Positions 1 through 6,210 of a stretch of 13,900 nt of DNA are shown piece by piece. Position 1 is the first letter of the stretch. Every line of letters begins with the position of its first letter. The notes under the pieces were generated by a model, which searched no databases, was not told the origin of the DNA, and saw only the letters and a list, made by a program, of their open reading frames with translations. This DNA is from Chlamydiota bacterium (lineage in GTDB: Bacteria; Chlamydiota; Chlamydiia; Chlamydiales; Rhabdochlamydiaceae): NCBI GenBank assembly GCA_016866585.1, contig VGMB01000011.1, forward strand, positions 1 through 13,900, written 5' to 3'. Both the position numbers and the translations under genes were made by a program.

Positions 1-2823
1 TTCAACCTGGATAAAAATATCGATCTAGCAGCACCTGATGTACAAGCTGCTATCAACGCAGCCAGCGCGCAGCTACCTCAAGACCTTCCTTATGCTCCCT
101 ACTATAAAAAAGTCAATCCCACTCAAACAGCGATCCTATTTTACGTATTAAAATCCAAAACTATACCTTTGAGCGACCTTTACGACTACGCTAACTCTGT
201 AATTGGAGAGAGACTAAGCATTATTGAAGGGGTGTCTCAAGTATCGGTCTATGGACAGCCTTATGCTGTAAGAGTCCAAGTAGATCCTCAAAAGCTTGCC
301 ACAAAAAACTTAGGCTTAGATGAAGTTGGATCTGCTATACAACAGTCGAATGTGTACTTACCAGTAGGAACCTTATATAGTAAAAATCGAGAATACACAA
401 TAAATGTGGATGGACAAATCATCGATGCTGACAAATATAATCCTGTAGTTTTAAAGACTAAAGATGGGGCTATTGTGAGGGTATCAGACATAGGGAAGGC
501 TTTTACCAGTCTCCAAAATGATAAAAATCCAGTAAAACAGTTCACAGCAACAGACGATCAATTTTGCATCGGCCTTGGTATTTTAAAACAAGACACAGCA
601 AATACTTTAGATGTAATCAAGAGCATCAACGAAGCGCTACCTTCTTTACGTAACCAGCTTCCTTCTTCAGTAGAGCTAAAGAAAATTTATGATGAATCAA
701 TTTTTATCAATGAATCTGTCGAGGATGTTGAGCATACAATCCTTATAGCTCTTGTTCTGGTTGTTCTTATTATATTTTTATATCTGGGAAAAATTATCGA
801 TACGATCATACCGGCGATTGCAATTCCTATATCTATCTTAGGTACATTTTCCGTAATGCACTTCATGAACTTCAATATAGATATCCTATCACTTCTAGCA
901 ATCTCTTTATCGATTGGATTTCTTGTTGATGATGCAATCGTCGTCCTTGAAAACATAGTAAGGCACATAGAAGAAGGGCTTACACCCTTCGAGGCTGCTA
1001 TAACTGGATCAAGAGAAATTTTCTCGACAATCATATCCATGACCTTGTCTCTTTGCACAGTATTTATTCCTCTTATCTTTATGGAAGGTATTGTGGGGAG
1101 GCTATTTCACGAATTTTCGATTACTATAGCCTCAACAGTGCTTATTTCAGGGTTTGTTTCACTAAGTCTCACTCCCCTTCTTTGTAGCAAGTTTATTCCT
1201 GTTAGAAAACAAGGTCAAAAAAAGAATAAAATTGAACAGCTTTCCGAAAGGCTTAACGAGTTTCTGCTTAAATTATACAAACCTTCGTTGACGTGGGCTT
1301 TGAACCACAGAAAAACTATGCTCTGCGTCGGTGGCATATCGCTTGGATTATCTGTATATCTTGTAGCAGTACTACCTAAAGATTTTATGCCAGGTGATGA
1401 CATAGGCCTTATACAGGGATTTGCTCTAACAACAGATGGCACATCACCATACCAAGTAGCCAAGGATATGGATACCCTCGCAAAAATTGCAGTGCAAAAT
1501 CCATATGTTGATTCTATTGTCACTATAGGTAGCCAACCTCAGGACAATCAAGGAGTGATGTACATATGCCTAAAGCCGTTCAGTGAACGCCCATTTGCTG
1601 GATATGTCGCCCTCGATCTTATGAAAAGCATGAACTCTATTCCTGGTGTAATGGTATTCATGAAGCCTATGCCCTTAATAAACCTTCAAGCAGGAACTAC
1701 CGCCAGTAGGGCCGATTATCAATATACCCTACAATCGTTTAGCGCTGATTCTCTATTCAAGTACGTGCCCATCATGCAGCAAAAAATGCAACAAACACCT
1801 GGACTAAGCTCAGTCACATCAGACCTCGATGTCCACCAACCTCAAGTCAATTTAGAGATACTTAGAGACAAAGCCTCTATGCTTGGAATAACCGCGCAAC
1901 AAATAGAAAATGTTGTAAGCCTGGCATATGCAAATACAAACTTGTCCCCTATCAACGCACCTCTAAACCAATACTATGTAATCATGGAGGTTATGCCCAA
2001 ATTTTACGAGGATCCTTCTATGCTTTCTCAAATTTGGATAACACCTCCAGGTACTAACAATTCAGTACCTCTGTCTTCCATCGTTAAAATAACGCAGGGT
2101 CTTGGTCCTCTAACTGTAAATAGATTCAACGGACTACCATCTGCTACGATATCTTTTAACTTGAATAACACCTCTCTGAGCCAAGCTATTACATCAATTG
2201 AGAATCTGGCGAGGGATACACTTCCCCCTGATATAACCGGAACAGTACAAGGATCTGCGAACGTCTTTCAACAATCGTTTGCAACCCTTCCTTTTCTAAT
2301 TGTTATAATGATGTTCATTATTTATGTAATTCTGGGCATTCTATATGAAAATTTCTTTCCTCCATTGACTGTGATGTCAACTTTGCCACCTGCTGCCCTA
2401 GGAGGACTTTTGACGCTGATGATATTTGGGCTTACCTTATCACTGTACGCGGTGATAGGACTGATCCTCCTTTTAGGTATCGTTCTTAAAAACGGCATCA
2501 TAATGGTGGATTTTGCCAATGAAAGAAGAGAACTAGAGAAAATGAGTATTTATGATTCAATATACAAATCGTGCGTTATTAGATTCCGTCCGATTCTTAT
2601 GACAACGCTATCTGCTATCATGGGAGCGGTGCCTATAGCCATGGGCCTTGGCGGGATGACTGCCTTATCTAGAAGGCCTCTGGGTATGGTCATCATAGGA
2701 GGACTTATTGTATCTCAAATCTTAACACTGTATTTAACACCAGTGATTTACACATATATAGAGGAGTTTCATACATCATTAAATAATTGGCATGAAAAAA
2801 GAAAATTAAAAACTGCAGAATAA
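1..2823 (+). CDS. RND efflux pump permease, MdtB/MdtC-like (5' partial)
   Basis: Inner-membrane, proton-driven permease of a tripartite multidrug efflux pump (HAE1/AcrB superfamily). The frame is open from base 1, and the first codons read FNLDKNID...DVQAAINAA, a conserved porter-domain segment found about 85-95 residues into full-length members. The true start therefore lies upstream; the TTG at 169 is internal. About 940 codons are present of an expected ~1,025. The proton-relay residues are intact: the Asp-Asp pair in LVDDAIVVLENI (928-933), the TM10 Lys in GIVLKNGIIMVDF (codon 2488-2490), and the RFRPILMTT segment. Hydrophobic bundles lie at about 730-1200 and 2280-2780, flanking the second periplasmic loop. 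The C-terminal RRPLGMVIIGGL...SQILTLYLTP resembles MdtB/MdtC more than AcrB. Partner adaptor and sibling permease genes would be upstream, outside the window. The stop is only 4 bp from the stop of the convergent gene on the other strand. Substrate cannot be inferred. Confidence 0.95.
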   Translation, partial: FNLDKNIDLAAPDVQAAINAASAQLPQDLPYAPYYKKVNPTQTAILFYVLKSKTIPLSDLYDYANSVIGERLSIIEGVSQVSVYGQPYAVRVQVDPQKLATKNLGLDEVGSAIQQSNVYLPVGTLYSKNREYTINVDGQIIDADKYNPVVLKTKDGAIVRVSDIGKAFTSLQNDKNPVKQFTATDDQFCIGLGILKQDTANTLDVIKSINEALPSLRNQLPSSVELKKIYDESIFINESVEDVEHTILIALVLVVLIIFLYLGKIIDTIIPAIAIPISILGTFSVMHFMNFNIDILSLLAISLSIGFLVDDAIVVLENIVRHIEEGLTPFEAAITGSREIFSTIISMTLSLCTVFIPLIFMEGIVGRLFHEFSITIASTVLISGFVSLSLTPLLCSKFIPVRKQGQKKNKIEQLSERLNEFLLKLYKPSLTWALNHRKTMLCVGGISLGLSVYLVAVLPKDFMPGDDIGLIQGFALTTDGTSPYQVAKDMDTLAKIAVQNPYVDSIVTIGSQPQDNQGVMYICLKPFSERPFAGYVALDLMKSMNSIPGVMVFMKPMPLINLQAGTTASRADYQYTLQSFSADSLFKYVPIMQQKMQQTPGLSSVTSDLDVHQPQVNLEILRDKASMLGITAQQIENVVSLAYANTNLSPINAPLNQYYVIMEVMPKFYEDPSMLSQIWITPPGTNNSVPLSSIVKITQGLGPLTVNRFNGLPSATISFNLNNTSLSQAITSIENLARDTLPPDITGTVQGSANVFQQSFATLPFLIVIMMFIIYVILGILYENFFPPLTVMSTLPPAALGGLLTLMIFGLTLSLYAVIGLILLLGIVLKNGIIMVDFANERRELEKMSIYDSIYKSCVIRFRPILMTTLSAIMGAVPIAMGLGGMTALSRRPLGMVIIGGLIVSQILTLYLTPVIYTYIEEFHTSLNNWHEKRKLKTAE

Positions 2824-2827
2824 AAGG

Positions 2828-4276
2828 CTAAGCTTCGATCTCTTCAAGTGGTATGAGCTCTGGCTTCCAGTGCTCATACTTTGAAAGTCTAACATACAGA
2901 TAAGGAGAATTGGTATCGCACATGGCCCTACCTCTTTTGACGTAAGGGACATTAGACCCCCAAAAACGGAATATTTCATTCCTATGATCACTTGAGTTAC
3001 TACTAAAACTACCACCAAAATTGAATTGACTTGAGGGTGTTTTCACAACTTTTCTTGGAGCATCCTGGCTCATTTTAAACCCTGACCCTTCTGTCATTTT
3101 TCTGAATGCTGTATAGCCATTAAAAGCTGTTTGTGAGCCAAACGTATACTCAGAATACAAGTTTGCATCTAAAGAAAAGCTTTGTACAAAGCTCATTTTT
3201 TCATCAATACTTTCAATCAAAGCTTCTCGATGTGACTCTTGAACGTCCTTTCTTCCTGTCGCAAAAATAAAAAAGCTATTTTCAAAATTACTAAACCCAC
3301 AACGATTAAATACATAACCACATTCGCCTAAAAACCCAACCGTCCTCTTGTCAAAAAGGCACTCTGTAGACTGGGATCCTATATCAATATCTGACACAAC
3401 AACATATTTAAAACGATCAACATCATCCATTAATTCATCTGCAATCAAAACCTTGGCAAGATCGACTCTGAAGTACACTGGAATCGAAGGATGAAAATAC
3501 CTATTCATTGTTGAACGAACTTTGTTTAAAGCTCTAATGTCACAAAGAGAAAGATCTACTCCGCAGGAACTAGACATCTCCCTAAGACGTCCGAAAGTTT
3601 GTCTCACAGCTTTTTCTGTGACAAGGGCTGTATCTATCCACAAATTAATCTTAGCACCAGGATGATCCTTTGCCCAAACTTCGAGCTTACCAAGAAACTC
3701 CGTTTCAGCTTCTTGATTTTCACCTGAACCAAACACATTCTGCGCTTCATTTTTTTCTCGATCTTGGCAGTCAAGATTTATCCATAAAAAATTTAGAACA
3801 TATTCATGCACCTTCACTTCACCGTTTGATGGTGCGACAATATTATTATGTTTTAAAACAAATGCACGATCAGTGCAAACATCCAAATTTTCTTGGCTAA
3901 AGCACCCTCCGTTATGTAGTTTTTCACAAATCGCTTCATTATTTAGACTGCAGGTCTCCATATCATTAAAAATATCCAATAGCACTTGTTGAAAAGGGGA
4001 AAACTGATAATCTGGGAATTTATATGTTACTATTTCTAATAATCTTCCGACATTATTCTGATTTGATTTTAAAAGAATATGATTAACGATTTCTAAACGA
4101 TCTGTCTCAGAAAACATCTCTGAGGGATCCTTAAAAAGTCTATCACAGTCATATTCAAGAGTATGATGAGATAAACTAGAATGATAAAATCCCCCAATCC
4201 CCCTAAGAACATCAGCAACAGGATTTCGATTGATTGAAACACTTTCATTTAAAGAAGAAACTGGAGAAATTGACAT
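2828..4276 (-). CDS. Putative GT-A-like glycosyltransferase, tandem paralogue A (482 aa)
   Basis: I do not recognise this protein by name. Three motifs suggest a GT-A glycosyltransferase of the sugar-binding-region/DxD type, the class that includes clostridial glucosylating toxins: FLWIN around Trp165, then KINLWIDT, then FRVDLAKVLI followed by VVVSDIDIG with the DxD at Asp296/Asp298 (codons 3383-3391). In that class these bind the nucleotide sugar and the divalent metal. Residues ~1-140 look helical. The C-terminus carries a segment highly conserved with the paralogue (IFRFWGS, Trp439). No signal peptide or membrane segment is visible. The N-terminus (MSISPVSSLNESVSINRN) is Ser/Asn-rich, compatible with type III secretion, which is inference. 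The ATG is preceded by a T-run and has no Shine-Dalgarno sequence. It lies downstream of and in the same direction as paralogue B, but has its own promoter-like sequence. Existence as a gene is near certain; the enzymatic call is moderate to low. Confidence 0.6.
   Translation of the reverse strand: MSISPVSSLNESVSINRNPVADVLRGIGGFYHSSLSHHTLEYDCDRLFKDPSEMFSETDRLEIVNHILLKSNQNNVGRLLEIVTYKFPDYQFSPFQQVLLDIFNDMETCSLNNEAICEKLHNGGCFSQENLDVCTDRAFVLKHNNIVAPSNGEVKVHEYVLNFLWINLDCQDREKNEAQNVFGSGENQEAETEFLGKLEVWAKDHPGAKINLWIDTALVTEKAVRQTFGRLREMSSSCGVDLSLCDIRALNKVRSTMNRYFHPSIPVYFRVDLAKVLIADELMDDVDRFKYVVVSDIDIGSQSTECLFDKRTVGFLGECGYVFNRCGFSNFENSFFIFATGRKDVQESHREALIESIDEKMSFVQSFSLDANLYSEYTFGSQTAFNGYTAFRKMTEGSGFKMSQDAPRKVVKTPSSQFNFGGSFSSNSSDHRNEIFRFWGSNVPYVKRGRAMCDTNSPYLYVRLSKYEHWKPELIPLEEIEA
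2851..2882 (+). terminator. Possible terminator hairpin for the RND gene, lying inside the convergent gene
   Basis: A strong inverted repeat begins 27 bp after the RND stop codon. GTATGAGC (2851-2858) pairs with GCTCATAC (2872-2879); an inner CTGG/CCAG stem closes a 3-base loop, with one T-T mismatch between the stems. It is followed by only three T residues, so as an intrinsic terminator it is weak on the U-tract side. It overlaps the 3' coding end of the opposite-strand gene. The equivalent spot in the paralogue at 4494-4527 keeps most of the outer stem, so part of the pairing may be a by-product of a conserved protein sequence. Confidence 0.35.
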
Positions 4277-4307
4277 AAAAAAATATTATAAAAACCACGT
4301 TAATAAT

Positions 4308-4335
4308 ATTATATCAAAATTTTTAATATTGTTAA
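4308..4335 (-). promoter_or_regulatory. Predicted sigma-70-type promoter of paralogue A
   Basis: On the minus strand a -35 TTAACA (4335-4330; 5 of 6 to TTGACA) and a perfect -10 TATAAT (4313-4308) are separated by 16 bp. The -10 lies 31 bp before the ATG at 4276, giving a short leader. The block TTGATATAATATTA around the -10 is repeated upstream of paralogue B at almost the same distance from its start codon, which supports function. Confidence 0.5.
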
Positions 4336-4377
4336 AATAAAAATAAACAACCAAATTAATTACTATCTTTTAATTAA

Positions 4378-4476
4378 TTATTACCTTATATCCTTGTTAT
4401 TCAATTAGACGGCACACATTTGCCGGATGAACCAGAAAATCAAGAGAATGAGCTAATTACGTATATAAAAAGCTAA
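4378..4476 (+). other. Intergenic 33-codon open frame, possible gene remnant, with a small hairpin
   Basis: The 196 bp between the paralogues is very AT-rich except for about 4405-4475. There a plus-strand frame runs open from 4378 to a TAA at 4474-4476, encoding LDGTHLPDEPENQENELITY followed by IKS. It has no start codon and no counterpart elsewhere in the window. The acidic, protein-like composition suggests the 3' end of a lost gene that once converged on paralogue B, but chance is possible. CGGCA/TGCCG (4410-4425) can form a 5 bp stem with a 6-base loop, without a following T-tract. Confidence 0.2.
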
Positions 4477-5924
4477 AGATCGACCCCTTCAAGCGATATG
4501 GGCTCGGGCTTCCAGCGCTCATATTTTGAAAGTCTAACATACTGATAAGGGGAATTAGTATCGCACATGGCCCTACCTCTTTTTACGTAAGGGACATCAG
4601 ACCCCCAAAAACGGAATATTTCATTTTTATGATCTCTTTTATTATCTCTAAAAACGCCACCAAAATCAAATTGACTAAGAGGAGTTTTTATCAATTTCCT
4701 TGGCGTGCTAAATCTATTCATTCCTAAAGCAGATTCTTCTATAGGCCTTCTAAATTCCCTATAACCATTATAGACAAACTGTGAATCAAATATATATTCA
4801 TTATGAAAATAAGCTTCAAGTGAATGGCTTTCTACACGCCTCATTTTTATCTCTAAAATATCGATCAGAGAATGCTGATGAGCTAAACGAAGATCTTCCC
4901 TTCCAGTCTCAAAAATAAAAAAGCTGTTTTCAAAATCGCTAACACCACAGCCATTAAAAACGTAGCCATATTCTTTTAAAAAGCCAATGGTTCTCGTATC
5001 AAAAAGAATCTGTGTAGGTTGGGAACCGATATCAATGTCAGATACAACAACGTATTTGAAAGTATCTGGATGCAACATGAGCTCATCTGCAATCAAAACC
5101 TTGGCTAGGTCGACTCTAAAGTACACTGGGATCGAAGGATGGAAATACCTGTTCATATTTTCACGAACTTTGCCTAAGGATCTAATATCACATAATGAAA
5201 GATCTACACCACTTGAGCTTGACATTTCCCTAAGGCGAAGGAATGTTTGTTTCACAGCATTTTCTGTGACAAGGGCGGTATCTATCCACAAATTAATCTT
5301 TGCGCCAGGATGATCGTTTGCCCAAACTTCAACCTTACCGAGAAACTCTGTTTCATGCTCCTTATTTATACCTAAACCAAATACGCTTTGTGCTACATTT
5401 TTTTCTCGATCTTGGCAGTCAAGATTTATCCACAAAAAATTAAGTACATAATCATGTACGTTTACTTCACCGTTTGATGGTATGACGATATTATGATTTT
5501 TTAAAATAAAAGCTCTATCAATACATACATCTAAATTTTCTTGGCTAAAACACCCTCTATTGTGTAGTTTTTCACAAATCGCTGCATAACTTAAACTACA
5601 GTTCTCAGTATCATTAAAAATATCCAATAGCACTTGTTGAAAAGGAGATAACTCATAATCTGGAAATTTATACCTTACTATTTCTAATAATCTTCCAACA
5701 TCATTCTGATTTGAGTTTAAAAGAATATGATTAACAATTTCTAAACGATCTGACTCAGAAAACATCTGTGAGGGATCCTTAAAAATCTCCTCACAATCAC
5801 ACTCAAGGCTTTTGATAGAAAAACTAGAATGATAGAAATCCTCAATTCTCCTAAGAACGTCAGGAACAGGATTTTGGTTAGAAATAACATTTTCAATTAA
5901 AGAAAAAACAGAGGAAATCGACAT
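4473..5924 (-). CDS. Putative GT-A-like glycosyltransferase, tandem paralogue B (483 aa)
   Basis: Tandem copy of the gene at 2828-4276. By hand alignment the two proteins are about 85% identical over residues ~60-300 with no gaps, much less similar over ~310-425, and again nearly identical over the last ~50 residues. The putative catalytic motifs fall at the same positions: FLWIN with Trp165, KINLWIDT, and VVVSDIDIG with Asp296/Asp298 (codons 5031-5039). The C-terminal IFRFWGS Trp is residue 440. The N-terminus is again Ser/Asn-rich (MSISSVFSLIENVISNQN), a possible but unproven secretion signal. The start is ATG with a long T-run directly upstream and no Shine-Dalgarno. The gene is intact, so both copies appear functional. 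It follows the 916-residue gene by 271 bp. Preserved motifs with a divergent segment fit paralogues that share chemistry but differ in target or partner; that is inference. Confidence 0.6.
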   Translation of the reverse strand: MSISSVFSLIENVISNQNPVPDVLRRIEDFYHSSFSIKSLECDCEEIFKDPSQMFSESDRLEIVNHILLNSNQNDVGRLLEIVRYKFPDYELSPFQQVLLDIFNDTENCSLSYAAICEKLHNRGCFSQENLDVCIDRAFILKNHNIVIPSNGEVNVHDYVLNFLWINLDCQDREKNVAQSVFGLGINKEHETEFLGKVEVWANDHPGAKINLWIDTALVTENAVKQTFLRLREMSSSSGVDLSLCDIRSLGKVRENMNRYFHPSIPVYFRVDLAKVLIADELMLHPDTFKYVVVSDIDIGSQPTQILFDTRTIGFLKEYGYVFNGCGVSDFENSFFIFETGREDLRLAHQHSLIDILEIKMRRVESHSLEAYFHNEYIFDSQFVYNGYREFRRPIEESALGMNRFSTPRKLIKTPLSQFDFGGVFRDNKRDHKNEIFRFWGSDVPYVKRGRAMCDTNSPYQYVRLSKYERWKPEPISLEGVDL

Positions 5925-5954
5925 AAAAAAAAAGTAATAAACACAGCTATTAAT

Positions 5955-5982
5955 ATTATATCAATATCACTAATTTATTAAA
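5955..5982 (-). promoter_or_regulatory. Predicted promoter of paralogue B
   Basis: The minus strand has a perfect -10 TATAAT (5960-5955), 30 bp before the ATG at 5924, and a poor -35 TTTAAT (5982-5977; 3 of 6) at 16 bp spacing. The -10 context TTGATATAATATTA is shared with paralogue A. The -35 is clearly weaker than the one in front of A, so the two copies may be expressed at different levels. Confidence 0.4.
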
Positions 5983-6083
5983 ATATTAATTAAAAATCCC
6001 CATGAAAGCATTTCGTATGAATAACTTAGTGAGTTTAACTGCTTATTCACAAGTCGAAGATTGAATCAGAAATTAAATCTCTT

Positions 6084-6178
6084 TAAAAATAAACAGTCCA
6101 AATGCTTGAAGGATCCAAGCATTAGGCTAGAGCTAGTATAGTAATAGAGTGAGCCTTTCAAAAGTTTGCATGCAAAGG
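6084..6178 (-). ncRNA. Candidate small RNA or structured leader upstream of paralogue B
   Basis: A near-consensus minus-strand promoter at 6182-6210 would start a transcript near 6175, in non-coding sequence. That transcript would begin at or within a palindrome (TTTGCATGCAAA, 6165-6176). It then contains AGGCT (6156-6152) pairing with AGCCT (6128-6124), and immediately afterwards a perfect 8 bp hairpin AATGCTTG/CAAGCATT (6123-6101) with a 7-base loop. TTTATTTTT follows about 9 bases later, which could end a ~90-base RNA. Alternatively the RNA continues ~250 bases into paralogue B as a leader, or the hairpin is simply the terminator of the upstream operon. No known RNA family was recognised. 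Confidence 0.3.
6101..6123 (-). terminator. Perfect 8 bp hairpin after the repeat-protein operon
   Basis: AATGCTTG (6101-6108) and CAAGCATT (6116-6123) form a perfect stem with a 7-base loop, about 73 bp past the stop of the 916-residue gene. In the minus direction the stem is followed by TGGACTG and then TTTATTTTT, so the U-tract is offset. It may terminate the two-gene operon upstream, the candidate small RNA, or both. It is the only good hairpin in this gap. Confidence 0.35.
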
Positions 6179-6181
6179 CCT

Positions 6182-6210
6182 ATTATACTTACTCTTCACT
6201 CATTATTCAA
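6182..6210 (-). promoter_or_regulatory. Near-consensus promoter just after the 916-residue gene
   Basis: On the minus strand, TTGAAT (6210-6205; 4 of 6 to TTGACA) and a perfect TATAAT (6187-6182) are separated by exactly 17 bp. The -35 overlaps the last codons of the 916-residue gene, and the -10 begins 8 bp past its stop. This is one of the two best promoter matches in the accessory block. The nearest coding start is 5924, so it drives either a small RNA or a long leader. Confidence 0.45.

Larger units (their letters stand above)
2828..5968. repeat. Tandem gene duplication, two ~1.49 kb arms including promoters
   Basis: Arm 1 is about 2828-4317 and arm 2 about 4473-5965. DNA similarity begins a few bases past each stop codon (AAAAGGCTAAG versus AAAAAGCTAAAG on the plus strand), runs through the coding region with a divergent stretch near each 3' part, and extends past the ATG into the promoter (shared plus-strand block ATATTATATCAA at 4306-4317 and 5953-5964). 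The 196 bp between the arms is unrelated to either flank. No target-site duplication or transposase was seen. Confidence 0.8.

Noticed and set aside
687..1058. 123-residue minus-strand open frame inside the RND gene
   Set aside because: A shadow of conserved RND membrane-domain coding sequence, with no motifs or ribosome site of its own.
169..2823. TTG at 169 as the start of the RND gene
   Set aside because: The same frame is open to base 1 and encodes conserved RND porter residues, so the gene is cut by the window edge.
4340..4390. AT-rich TTAATTAATTA blocks as a replication or attachment site
   Set aside because: Only low-complexity AT sequence; no DnaA boxes, integrase gene or flanking duplication.
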